Notes: a model not told the origin generated them from the sequence alone. A stretch of DNA of 40,853 nt from Pelagibacteraceae bacterium AG-325-F15 (GCA_003282895.1 QBYI01000003.1:1-40853); one strand, 5' to 3'. Positions 28,948 through 38,889 are shown, counted from the stretch's first letter. Program-made: numbers and translations.

Positions 28948-30933
28948 TTATTTTTTTACTTGAAGAAATATGATGGGCAATATTAAGAAAAAGCCTATCA
29001 TTGATGAATTAATACCTGGCGCAATAAATAATAATGATACTATTCCTAAATACCATCTTTGGAATAATGTAACAGTTTTTAACCAATAACCTGCAAAACT
29101 AACTCCTATCAAGGCGATACCAATCATTGCAGAAATTAACGTTTCAAAAAAAATATATAAGTCAAAACCTTGAGCAACTAACAATAATGATGGCGAATAA
29201 ACAAACACAAACGGCACTAAAGCTTTTGCAATACCTAATCTGAATGCTGTGTTTCCAGTTTTAAATGGATTTGATCCAGCAATTCCAGCAGCAGCATACG
29301 CGGCAAGAGCAACCGGTGGAGTAATATCTGCTAAAACACCATAATAAAAAACAAAAAAATGCGAAACTATAGGTTCTATATTTAACTGTGTTAAAGCAGG
29401 GGCGGCTACAGCAACTAATATAATATAGGTTGCTGTTGTGGGAACACCTGTTCCCATAAATATACAAGAAATTGCAATTAATAATAAAGAGAAGAAAAGT
29501 GTCAAATCATCAATTGAAAATAAATCAAAAGGAATGAAATTTAAAAAAAAGCTACCAATATCTCCTGCGGTCTGAATTACAACATACCCTAATCTAAATC
29601 CAACACCTGTTAGAGTAACTACCCCAACAATGATACCTATTGAGGCCGCAGCAGCACCCACTGCAAGAGTATTTTTTGCACCTACAGATAAGCACTTGAG
29701 TAAATCTTTGACAGTTAGTCTATTTGTTTTTTTGATAAAACCAATTACAACGCATGCAATAATTGCATTTACAGCAGCATAATCAGGTGTTCTGCCAATC
29801 AATATTAAATAAACAAGTAAAATTAGTGGAGCTAATGATAACCAGTTATCTTTTAAAACCGATAAAAATTTCGGTAGTTCTTTTTCATTCAAACCTCTTA
29901 GACCTAGTTTTTTTGCCTCAAGATGAACCATTATAAATATACCAAAATAGTGAAGTAAGGCAGGTATAAGTGCAGCTGCTAAAATATCTCTTAAGGGAAC
30001 CTCCAAGTATTCAACCATAATAAATGCTGCTGCTCCAAGTATTGGAGGAGTAATTTGTCCCCCTGTTGAAGCTGTAGCCTCTACAGCTCCTGAAAAATGC
30101 GGTGGATAGCCAACTCTTTTCATTGCAGGTATGGTAAGAGATCCTGTGGTCACTGTATTTGCTATAGAAGAACCAGATATAGTGCCTAAAAATGCTGATG
30201 AAAAAATTGCAACTTTTGCAGGTCCTCCAGAATATTTACCAGCAATTACCATTGCTATATCTATAAAAAGTTGACCAAGGCCAATCCGTGTTGCAAGCAC
30301 TCCAAACAAAATAAATAAAAATACATACTGTGCCATTACACCTACTGCAATTCCATAAATTCCTTGATTGGTTATATATATATGATTGACAAAACCTACC
30401 CAGCTAGCTCCACCATGTTTTAAAGCACCGGGAAAATACGGGCCAAAAATCGCAAATAAAATAAAAATTAAACAAATTAGAGGTAAGGTAAATCCTACAG
30501 ATCTTCTGGCAGCTTCTAATGTCAAAATGATTAATATAGAGCCCATAATTATTTCTGTATCTGTTGGATTGCCTACTCTAGAAGCCAAAATTTCTGGAGG
30601 TAACAAGGGTAAATATAAAGCTGTTGTGATGGTAAGAATGAAAAAAATTATATCTACATAAGGTGTCTTAAATTCTTTTGTATTATCGTCTATTTTTCTC
30701 CAATTATAAAATAAGAATACTAAACTCACAACAAAAGAGATGTGAATACCTCTATGCAATATATCTCTAATTGTTCCAAAACCTGATGCGTAAAAATGAT
30801 AAATAGACATTAAAACTAATGCATAAAACACAAAAGTTTTTAAATATTTTTTTAGTTTTCTTTCATTAGTTTTAACTTCATATTTCTCAACTAATTTAGA
30901 AACTTTTTTAGATGAAATATTAAATTCTGACAT
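28948..30933 (-). CDS. TRAP transporter fused permease (4TM/12TM, TAXI-associated)
   Basis: 661 aa; SGSSIANTVTTGSLTIPAMKRVGYPPHFSGAVEATASTGGQITPPILGAAAFIMVEYL, CIFMGTGVPTTATYIILVAVAAPAL, LADITPPVALAAYAAAGIAGSNPFKTGNTAFRLG. Confidence 0.94.
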   Translation of the reverse strand: MSEFNISSKKVSKLVEKYEVKTNERKLKKYLKTFVFYALVLMSIYHFYASGFGTIRDILHRGIHISFVVSLVFLFYNWRKIDDNTKEFKTPYVDIIFFILTITTALYLPLLPPEILASRVGNPTDTEIIMGSILIILTLEAARRSVGFTLPLICLIFILFAIFGPYFPGALKHGGASWVGFVNHIYITNQGIYGIAVGVMAQYVFLFILFGVLATRIGLGQLFIDIAMVIAGKYSGGPAKVAIFSSAFLGTISGSSIANTVTTGSLTIPAMKRVGYPPHFSGAVEATASTGGQITPPILGAAAFIMVEYLEVPLRDILAAALIPALLHYFGIFIMVHLEAKKLGLRGLNEKELPKFLSVLKDNWLSLAPLILLVYLILIGRTPDYAAVNAIIACVVIGFIKKTNRLTVKDLLKCLSVGAKNTLAVGAAAASIGIIVGVVTLTGVGFRLGYVVIQTAGDIGSFFLNFIPFDLFSIDDLTLFFSLLLIAISCIFMGTGVPTTATYIILVAVAAPALTQLNIEPIVSHFFVFYYGVLADITPPVALAAYAAAGIAGSNPFKTGNTAFRLGIAKALVPFVFVYSPSLLLVAQGFDLYIFFETLISAMIGIALIGVSFAGYWLKTVTLFQRWYLGIVSLLFIAPGINSSMIGFFLILPIIFLQVKK

Positions 30934-30939
30934 AATAAT

Positions 30940-30964
30940 GCCCTAGATCTAATTGATCTAGGGC
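30940..30964 (-). promoter_or_regulatory. Perfect 10-bp hairpin at the second TAXI binding-protein/permease junction
   Basis: GCCCTAGATC-TAATT-GATCTAGGGC; perfect inverted repeat, ends 7 nt before the permease start codon on - strand. Confidence 0.65.
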
Positions 30965-30980
30965 AATATTTATTTTATGA

Positions 30981-31988
30981 TTAATTTAAAAGACCAGCTT
31001 CTTTATAAAATTTTTCTGCACCAGGATGTAAAGGTACTCCTACTCCAGAAAGAGCTGTTTCAGGTGTGATGGTCTTACCTTTTGCGTGACCAACATCCAT
31101 CAACTTTCTAGACTCTTTATTCCATAAAGCTTTTGTAATTTGGTAGATAAGTTCGTTATCTTCTTTTGCAGAAGTAAACCATTGTGCACCTACAGCTACC
31201 GTATTTACCTCACCAACACCTTCATATGTTCCTGAAGGAATAGGACTTTGTGAAAAAAATCCATATTTTGAAGTTAGTGCTTTGGCTCCAGCACCATCAA
31301 TAGGCACTAATTTTATAGCTACAGAGGATGCTAGCTCAACAACAGCTCCTGTAGGAAAACCTGCTACAACAAAAATTGCATCAACTTTTCCATTTCTTAA
31401 TGCATCAGTTGCTGCTTTACCTTTTAAAGCTTCAGCTTTAACATCGCCTGTACTTAATCCATTGGACTCTAAAATCAATTTAGCATCTACATAAGTACCT
31501 GAACCTGGCTCATCTAATGAAACTCTTTTTCCTTTTAAATCTTTTACAGAATTAATGTTGCTATCTTTAAGTGCAATTAGATGGATATGCTCTTGAAAAA
31601 GTGCTGCTATAGTTCTTAAATCTTTAGCTGGAGTTTTACCCTCCATAGTTCCAGTTCCTGTATAAGCCCAATAAGCAACATCAGATTGTGCAAAACCAGA
31701 GTTTCTTAAGCCTGAAATTATAGCATTTACATTGTCAACTGATCCTCTTGATGAAACAGCAGATGCTATTAAGTTTGGAACTCCACAACTTCCACCTTTT
31801 CCACATTCTCTTGATCCAGGTGGTTTAGAAATAGCATTAGCTATCATACCTCCAACAGGATAGTAAGTGTAAGCAGTTCCTCCAGTACCAATTGTAAAGA
31901 AATTTACATCTGCAGAAAATGCTTTTCCACCAAAACCAGTGGTTAACAACAAAATCATTAAAAAGTTTTTAAATATGTTCTTAATCAT
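30981..31988 (-). CDS. TAXI family TRAP transporter solute-binding protein
   Basis: 335 aa; signal peptide, FFTIGTGGTAYTYYPVGGMIANAI, VSLDEPGSGTYVDAKLILESNGL, PLHPGAEKFYKEAGLL. Confidence 0.93.
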   Translation of the reverse strand: MIKNIFKNFLMILLLTTGFGGKAFSADVNFFTIGTGGTAYTYYPVGGMIANAISKPPGSRECGKGGSCGVPNLIASAVSSRGSVDNVNAIISGLRNSGFAQSDVAYWAYTGTGTMEGKTPAKDLRTIAALFQEHIHLIALKDSNINSVKDLKGKRVSLDEPGSGTYVDAKLILESNGLSTGDVKAEALKGKAATDALRNGKVDAIFVVAGFPTGAVVELASSVAIKLVPIDGAGAKALTSKYGFFSQSPIPSGTYEGVGEVNTVAVGAQWFTSAKEDNELIYQITKALWNKESRKLMDVGHAKGKTITPETALSGVGVPLHPGAEKFYKEAGLLN

Positions 31989-32054
31989 TATTTCCCTTCT
32001 TTGTGTAAGTTTTATTAATATTTATTTAATTAAATATTAATGCGAAGTTATTGT

Positions 32055-34379
32055 CTATCTATTTTTTCTTTTATAATTTAAATAACCAAATATGATTAAT
32101 AAAATTAAAGCCAAGGGATAAATTATTGATTTATTTGGCCGATTAGAATTTTCTACTTTAAACTCACTTATATGATCATCTATCTCAAATCCATTTTTTT
32201 TTGCTTTTCCGTTCCATTTTAAAGTATCAACAATAATTTTATCTTCTTTTTTAATTATATTAATTCCATACTCTTCAATATTATATTCTTCTTTAAAAGT
32301 ATTTTTGTCTATAACAAAAAGTTTGTATCTTTCTCCATATGGACTTGGTCTTGTGACTTTAAATCTAACTTCCTTTGCGGGATCTAATTTTAATGAATTA
32401 ATTTTATAAATATCTTGATAATTATATTTTGGATAAAATTTATTTAATACAAATTCAGGTGACAACAAGGAAATAGAAATAATTAAAAAAATAATAATCT
32501 CATACCATCTTAATTTATTAATAAACCAACCTTGTGTAGCAGAAGTAAAAACTAATATTCCTATTAGAGAGGTTGAAATTACAACTAGTCCATGCCAAAT
32601 ATTCTCTATTCCTATTAATAGTAGTTCGTGATTAAATAAAAATACAATTGGAAGAATTCCTGTTCTTAAACTGTACCAAAATGCTTGTAGGCCAGTTTTT
32701 AAAGGATCACCTCCTGATATTGCTGCAGCAGCGTATGAAGCTAAACCTACAGGTGGAGTAACATCAGCCATTAAACCAAAATAAAATACAAACAAATGAA
32801 CTGCTATAAGTGGAAAAATAAAACCAGATGCATTTCCTACATCTACTAGAACAGTTGCCATTAATGAGGCTACGACAACATAATTTGCTGTAGTTGGCAA
32901 TCCCATTCCTAAAAGCAGGCATAAAATAATTGTTAAAAATAATAAAATAGTAACATTATCTTTTGCAATAGACTCGATGACTATAATAAGATTTGTGCTT
33001 AAACCTGTGGACCCTACTGCTCCAACGATAATACCTGCTGTTGCAATTGCTATTCCAACACCAACCATATTTAATGCACCTTTTTCAAAACCTACAATTG
33101 TTTGATTAAACCACTCTTTAAGAGCTTCCTTAAAATTTGAATTTTTAGTTAATAAATAAATTAAATTTACAAATATAAGTGATACAGTTGCATAAAATAT
33201 TGAATAAGAAGCTGTGAACCTTAAATAGACCAACATGTAGATTAAAACAAAGATTGGTATTAAAAAATGAATTCCTGATAAAAATGTTTTTTTTAAATTT
33301 GGCACATCTGCATCATCCATTCCTTTTAAATTCAATTTTAAAGCTTCAAGATGTGAAATATAAAATAATGCAATGTAAGAAATTATAGCTGGTAAAAATG
33401 CATGTTTAACAACTTCAAAATAAGTGACCCCAATAAAACTTGCCATAACAAATGCTGCAGCACCCATAACTGGTGGCATAATTTGACCATTTACTGAGGA
33501 CGAAACTTCTATTGCACCAGCTTTTTCTTCAGAAAAACCAGTCTTTTTCATTATAGGAATTGTAAATGTTCCAGTTGTAACAGTATTTGCAATTGAAGAT
33601 CCTGAAATCAATCCAGTCATTCCAGAGCCTAAAATTGCAGCTTTAGCTGGTCCACCTCTCATCCTTCCAACCATAGCAAATGCCAAGTCTAAAAAATATT
33701 TACCTCCTCCAGCAGTTTCTAATAACGCGCCAAATAAAACAAACAAAAATATAAAATCAACTGAAACACCAATAGGAATTCCAAATATAGCCTCTTGGTC
33801 AAGCCATTGAAATCCAATAAGTCTATTTAATGAAAGGCCACCATGAGAAATTATTTCTGGTGCATATCTTCCAAAATAAGAAAATAATAAAAAACAAATT
33901 GCGATAATAACTAATGGCAAACCAATTGCACGTCTTGTTGCCTCTAATAAAATCAATATACCACAACTACCAATGATTAATTCAATAGGTAAATTATAAT
34001 TTTCATTAATTGAAATATTTAAAAGAACTCCACCTCGATCAACAAGTTGATCATAAAAAAAATATATATAAAGACACGAAAAAGCTCCAACAAAACTTAT
34101 TATTATATCAATTATAGAAATTTTTTTTCCTTTAGATATTGGATAAATTAAAAAGGCTAAAGTTAGAGCAAAACCTAAATGAATAGCTCTAGCCGGAAGT
34201 CCTTTAAACATTCCAAAATTGAACATAAAAGGAAATGGTGAAGCATACCAAAGTTGAAATAAAGACCAAATAATTGCTATTGAAGCTACAATTTTAAGAT
34301 GAAGCCCAGTTAAATTACTTGTTGGAGATAAATTTTCATTTATCTTACTTTTTACTTTTTCATTAATGCTTTGACTCAT
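32055..34379 (-). CDS. TRAP transporter fused permease with C-terminal soluble extension (DUF3394-like)
   Basis: 774 aa; SGSSIANTVTTGTFTIPIMKKTGFSEEKAGAIEVSSSVNGQIMPPVMGAAAFVMASFI, CLLLGMGLPTTANYVVVASLMATVL; ~110-aa soluble C-terminal segment then a terminal TM helix. Confidence 0.93.
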   Translation of the reverse strand: MSQSINEKVKSKINENLSPTSNLTGLHLKIVASIAIIWSLFQLWYASPFPFMFNFGMFKGLPARAIHLGFALTLAFLIYPISKGKKISIIDIIISFVGAFSCLYIYFFYDQLVDRGGVLLNISINENYNLPIELIIGSCGILILLEATRRAIGLPLVIIAICFLLFSYFGRYAPEIISHGGLSLNRLIGFQWLDQEAIFGIPIGVSVDFIFLFVLFGALLETAGGGKYFLDLAFAMVGRMRGGPAKAAILGSGMTGLISGSSIANTVTTGTFTIPIMKKTGFSEEKAGAIEVSSSVNGQIMPPVMGAAAFVMASFIGVTYFEVVKHAFLPAIISYIALFYISHLEALKLNLKGMDDADVPNLKKTFLSGIHFLIPIFVLIYMLVYLRFTASYSIFYATVSLIFVNLIYLLTKNSNFKEALKEWFNQTIVGFEKGALNMVGVGIAIATAGIIVGAVGSTGLSTNLIIVIESIAKDNVTILLFLTIILCLLLGMGLPTTANYVVVASLMATVLVDVGNASGFIFPLIAVHLFVFYFGLMADVTPPVGLASYAAAAISGGDPLKTGLQAFWYSLRTGILPIVFLFNHELLLIGIENIWHGLVVISTSLIGILVFTSATQGWFINKLRWYEIIIFLIISISLLSPEFVLNKFYPKYNYQDIYKINSLKLDPAKEVRFKVTRPSPYGERYKLFVIDKNTFKEEYNIEEYGINIIKKEDKIIVDTLKWNGKAKKNGFEIDDHISEFKVENSNRPNKSIIYPLALILLIIFGYLNYKRKNR

Positions 34380-34400
34380 TATAAAAAGATACCTTATTAT

Positions 34401-34433
34401 AAAAAAAAGGCCCGATAAAAATCAGGCCTTTTT
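34401..34433 (-). terminator. Rho-independent terminator-like hairpin between TAXI binding protein and permease
   Basis: - strand: AAAAAGGCCTGAT-TTTT-ATCGGGCCTTTTTTTT; 8-bp stem with one G.U pair followed by U8. Confidence 0.75.
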
Positions 34434-34453
34434 AATTTAATTAAGTGACTGGA

Positions 34454-35470
34454 TTACATCAATCCAACTTCTTTATAATATCTAACAGCACCTTCATGAA
34501 GTGGAGCTGATAAACCATCTGCAATCATATCTTCTTTTTTAAGTGAAGAAAATGCAGGATGTTGTTTTCTGAAATCATCAAAGTTTTCGAATACTGCTTT
34601 AACAACTAGATAAACAAGATCAGACTCAACCATATTGCTAGTTACTACAGTAGCTTTAACACCAAAAGTAGTAGCATCTTTTTTTTGTCCTGTGTAAGTT
34701 CCAGCTGGTATTACGGCTTTAGCATAATAATCTGCGCCATCAATTAATCCCTGAACTTCAGATCCAGTTAAATTAATTGGAGAAGCTTTAGCCGCACAAG
34801 TTGCTGCTTGTTCCATAGCTCCATTTGGAAATCCAACAGAATAACCAAAAGCATCTATCTTACCATCGCACAATGCTTTAACTTGCTCAGATGAAGTTAA
34901 TTCAGTTGTTGATTTAAAGAAACTATTATCAACACCTTTTGCTTTCATAAGCTCTTCCATAGTTCCTCTTTGTCCTGAACCAGGGTTACCGATATTTACA
35001 ACTTTTCCTTTTAAACCAGCAAAATTTTTGATTTTAGCTTTTTTTCTTGCCCAAATTTGGAATGGTTCATTATGAACTGAAAATACAGCTCGTAAGCCTT
35101 TGTACTGTTTACCTTCCCACTTGCTTGATCCATTTACTGCATGATATTGCCAGTCAGATTGAGCAACACCAAATTGAAACTCACCAGCAGCGATTTGACC
35201 AATATTATAATTTGATCCACCTGTTGAAGGTGCGGTACACCTGTAAGCTTTATCTATACCCTTTTTTCTTCCGTGTTCTTTAGCAATTGCAGATTTATGC
35301 AACATTTTACAAATTGCGTTACCTGTTTGGAAATAAACTCCAGTAGGTCCACCTGTTCCTATCGTGAAAAACTCTGCTGATTTTGCAACACCAGTTAATG
35401 ATAAAGATGCAGCTAGTATCAGTAAAGCACTAGATAGAGATGTAATTATTTTTTTCATTTTTTCCCCCAT
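34454..35470 (-). CDS. TAXI family TRAP transporter solute-binding protein
   Basis: 338 aa; signal peptide, EFFTIGTGGPTGVYFQTGNAICKMLH, VVNIGNPGSGQRGTMEELMKAKGV, PLHEGAVRYYKEVGLM. Confidence 0.93.
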   Translation of the reverse strand: MGEKMKKIITSLSSALLILAASLSLTGVAKSAEFFTIGTGGPTGVYFQTGNAICKMLHKSAIAKEHGRKKGIDKAYRCTAPSTGGSNYNIGQIAAGEFQFGVAQSDWQYHAVNGSSKWEGKQYKGLRAVFSVHNEPFQIWARKKAKIKNFAGLKGKVVNIGNPGSGQRGTMEELMKAKGVDNSFFKSTTELTSSEQVKALCDGKIDAFGYSVGFPNGAMEQAATCAAKASPINLTGSEVQGLIDGADYYAKAVIPAGTYTGQKKDATTFGVKATVVTSNMVESDLVYLVVKAVFENFDDFRKQHPAFSSLKKEDMIADGLSAPLHEGAVRYYKEVGLM

Positions 35471-35530
35471 GTATCGTTATTTTTATATTATAATTCTAAC
35501 AGTAAGTAATTGGGTCTGTATAGTCGGATT

Positions 35531-36757
35531 TTATATTGATTCTGACCACTTTTTCAGCTTATTAACACCTTCTACTATCTTAGGGGCTAACTCATAAATT
35601 AAAGCATCATTAATTTTTGTGTTGTCTTCAATTTCTTCCATAAATCTTTTTCCATCAAAGTCAGTAAAGCTTAGTCTTGCTAACATTCGATTTTGATCAA
35701 ATCCAAAGTCAGATCCAGGCAATAAAGCAACACCTGTCTTATTTAAGATATCGTCACACATTTCAGCTGAAGAATTAAACTTTTTATTCAAAAACTCTGG
35801 CATCAAATAAAATCCACCTTGAGGTTTATTAATTAAAACTTTATTTGATTTTAAGTTTTCATAAACATAATTACCAACTGCTTTTAAAATATTTCTTGAT
35901 TCATTAATATAATCTGAGTGATCATTTTGATAAGCTTTAATTGCTGCATATTGAATAGGAGCACTAACAGCAGAAAAAGTTTCGCTTGCTAAAACATTTA
36001 TCATATCTTTAATTTTACTTAAAGAGTCTGGAACTATGAAATAGCCCAATCGCCATCCACCAGCTCCACACCATTTACTTAATCCAGTACTTATAATTGT
36101 TTTGTTAGGACAATAATTTGAAATAGATTTATAATTTTGTTCAAAACTTAATTCTGAGTAAATTTCATCAGATAAAATAATGAGATTATAATTGTTAGCA
36201 ACTTCAGCTATTTCTTCTAAGTTTTCACAAATTTGGCCAGATGGATTATTTGGTGAATTAATAAATAATAAATAGTTTTTATTTTTATCTTTTATAATTA
36301 ATTCCTCAATCTCTTTTGCTGTCGGGAACCAATTATTTTCTGCTTTTGTTTGTAAAATCTTTACTTTATTTCTTCCAAGTATTGCCTGGGGTGCATAAGA
36401 AACCCAGCTTGGAGCAGGTAAAATAATTTCTCCATCAAAAATTATATGTAACAAAAACATTAATTCCTTAGACCCAGGTCCTATTATTACATTTTGAGAT
36501 TTATAATTTAAATTTTTTTTACTGGAAGTATATTTTGCTACTGCATCTCTCAACTTGGATAATCCTTGCATAGGTAAATATTGATTTTGATGAGCATTGA
36601 CTTTTAATTCCTCAACAACATCTGCTGGAACTTTAAATGGAGATTGTCCAAAACCAAATTTAAATATTTTTTTTCCTTGCTCCTCTAATTTTCTAGAAGT
36701 CTCATTTATTGCTAGCGTTGAAGATGGTTTGAGGCTTTTAACTAAGTCTTTTAACAT
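35531..36757 (-). CDS. Class I/II pyridoxal-phosphate-dependent aminotransferase
   Basis: 408 aa; YLPMQGLSKLRDAVAKY, INSPNNPSGQICENLEEIAEV, DEIYSELSFE, STGLSKWCGAGGWRLGYF. Confidence 0.92.
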   Translation of the reverse strand: MLKDLVKSLKPSSTLAINETSRKLEEQGKKIFKFGFGQSPFKVPADVVEELKVNAHQNQYLPMQGLSKLRDAVAKYTSSKKNLNYKSQNVIIGPGSKELMFLLHIIFDGEIILPAPSWVSYAPQAILGRNKVKILQTKAENNWFPTAKEIEELIIKDKNKNYLLFINSPNNPSGQICENLEEIAEVANNYNLIILSDEIYSELSFEQNYKSISNYCPNKTIISTGLSKWCGAGGWRLGYFIVPDSLSKIKDMINVLASETFSAVSAPIQYAAIKAYQNDHSDYINESRNILKAVGNYVYENLKSNKVLINKPQGGFYLMPEFLNKKFNSSAEMCDDILNKTGVALLPGSDFGFDQNRMLARLSFTDFDGKRFMEEIEDNTKINDALIYELAPKIVEGVNKLKKWSESI

Positions 36758-38716
36758 TTAATTGCTAAGCTCTTTTAAATTCTTAAAATATTTTAAAGCT
36801 TCAGGATTTGCTAAAGCTTCTTTGTTTTTTATTTTATTTCCTTCAATTATATTTTTAACTGCTAGTTCTACAATTTTACCACTTTTAGTCCTTGGAATAT
36901 CATTAACCACAATTACTTTACTAGGAACATGTCTTGGGGAAGCATTTTTTCTAATTTGCATTTTTATTCTTTTTAATAAATTTTTGGTAAGATAAAATTT
37001 TGAATTCATAATTAAAAATAAGACAATTCTAACATCATTATCCCAAGATTGCCCTACAACAATTGACTCTTTTACTTCCTTAAATTTTTCAACCTCGGAA
37101 TAAATTTCTGCAGTTCCAAGCCTGACACCGCCAGGATTTAAAGTTGTATCTGAACGGCCGTGAATAACAAAACCATTGTTTGTTTTTATTTCAGCAAAAT
37201 CACCATGATGCCAAACATTAGAAAAACGATTGAAATATGCATCTTTATACTTTTTATCATTTTTATCATTCCAAAACTTCAATGGCATTGAAGGGAAAGA
37301 ATTTTTACAAATTAATTCTCCCTTTTTATTCTTTATAGATTTTCCTTTGTCATTAAAAATATCAACATCTAAAGCTAATCCTTTATTTTGAATCTCTCCC
37401 ACGTGTACAGGTTGATATAAATTTCCTAAAACAAAGCATGAAACAATATCAGTACCACCAGAAATTGATGCTAAATGAACATTCTTTTTAATATTTTGAT
37501 ACACATATTTGAATCCTTCTTTTGATAAAGGTGATCCTGTTGAACAAATAGTTTTTAACTTTTCTAGATTATACTTATATTTTAGTTTTGGTTTCAATTT
37601 ACGTAATGCATCTACATATTTTGCACTTATTCCTAAAAATGTAATATTTTCTTTTTCTGCTATTTTTAGTAATAAGTCGTCTTTCTTAAACATTGGCGAT
37701 CCATCAAATAATACTATTGAAGCTTTAGAGGCTAAAACACTTACCAGCCAATTCCACATCATCCATCCACAAGTAGTGAAATAAAAAACATTATCTCCTT
37801 CTTTGATATCACAGTGTAATTGATGTTCTTTTTTATGTTGAATTAATACTCCTCCAGTCCTATGACAAATACACTTAGGTTTTCCTGTTGTTCCGCTTGA
37901 ATAAAGTATTGCAAGCTCATGATCAAAATCATATTTAGAGTAGTTTATATTCTTAGATTTAATTTTCATTAATTCATTCCATCTAAAAACATTTTTCTTA
38001 AATGATAATTTATAATTTATAAATTTTTCTCCAGGATAGCTGACAATTACAATATTTTTAATCGAAGGTATTTTTTTCAAAATTTCTGTAAGTCTTTCTA
38101 AAATATTAATTTTTTTTCCATTATAAAAATATTGATCGGTAATAAATAATAACTTTGGATTAATTTGAGAAAATCTTTCTATGACTCCCTTTACTCCAAA
38201 ATCTGGTGAACAGGAGGACCATATTGCTCCTATCGAAGATGTTGCCAAAAAAGCTTCAACAGTTTCAATGGTGTTTGGCATGTAAGCAACCACTCTATCT
38301 TTTTTTTTAATCTTTTTGTCTTTAAGAAACTGTATTAGCTTACTTGTGTTTCCATTTAACTTAGTCCAAGTTCTCTCTTCTCTATAATTATTCTCACTTA
38401 AAAAAGTTATAGCTTTTTCATTATTATTTTTAGATAACAAATTTTCAGCAAAATTTAATTTACTCTTAGGTAGAAATTTATTTTTATAAAATATTCTAGA
38501 TTTTTTAATTTTTTTACTCCCTTTTATTCCTTTGATTTTGCTAAAATTCCAGAAAGTACTCCAAAATTCTGGGGCGTTTTTAATGCTCCAATTTAATATT
38601 TTTTTATAATCACCGTTAAAATTTTTGTTAAATTTTTCAGAAACATATTTCTCAAAATTAAAAAGAATTGAATTTTTTTTTCGATTTAAGGATGCTTGCC
38701 AAATTTTTTTGGTCAT
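36758..38716 (-). CDS. aacS: Acetoacetyl-CoA synthetase
   Basis: 652 aa; acyl-adenylate motif ILYSSGTTGKPKCICH, TTCGWMMWNWLVSVLASKASIVLFDGSP, HGRSDTTLNPGGVRLGTAEIY, IPRTKSGKIVELAVK; AacS-like N-terminus with NFAENLL. Confidence 0.92.
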   Translation of the reverse strand: MTKKIWQASLNRKKNSILFNFEKYVSEKFNKNFNGDYKKILNWSIKNAPEFWSTFWNFSKIKGIKGSKKIKKSRIFYKNKFLPKSKLNFAENLLSKNNNEKAITFLSENNYREERTWTKLNGNTSKLIQFLKDKKIKKKDRVVAYMPNTIETVEAFLATSSIGAIWSSCSPDFGVKGVIERFSQINPKLLFITDQYFYNGKKINILERLTEILKKIPSIKNIVIVSYPGEKFINYKLSFKKNVFRWNELMKIKSKNINYSKYDFDHELAILYSSGTTGKPKCICHRTGGVLIQHKKEHQLHCDIKEGDNVFYFTTCGWMMWNWLVSVLASKASIVLFDGSPMFKKDDLLLKIAEKENITFLGISAKYVDALRKLKPKLKYKYNLEKLKTICSTGSPLSKEGFKYVYQNIKKNVHLASISGGTDIVSCFVLGNLYQPVHVGEIQNKGLALDVDIFNDKGKSIKNKKGELICKNSFPSMPLKFWNDKNDKKYKDAYFNRFSNVWHHGDFAEIKTNNGFVIHGRSDTTLNPGGVRLGTAEIYSEVEKFKEVKESIVVGQSWDNDVRIVLFLIMNSKFYLTKNLLKRIKMQIRKNASPRHVPSKVIVVNDIPRTKSGKIVELAVKNIIEGNKIKNKEALANPEALKYFKNLKELSN

Positions 38717-38889
38717 ATTTTTTTTTAAATTACCATTATAGAATTAATCTTATTTATGATAATCTAACTGAACTATATAAGTAAAATGAGAACTTTTTAC
38801 CCTCCGATTCGGTCATGTTTTAGTCTATTTTTGTTCTTTAACAGCAACAATATCTGGTAGGTAAAAAAAAAGATATACCAAAGATAGAA

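Noticed and set aside
29261-29467. Cys/Tyr-rich 68-aa ORF on - strand (MYIYGNRCSHNSNLYYISCCSRPCF...)
   Set aside because: Lies in another frame within the TRAP permease on the same strand; composition is a frame-shifted reading of the TM-coding sequence.
30386-30661. 91-aa + strand ORF inside TRAP permease
   Set aside because: Antisense shadow ORF; no start context or domain.
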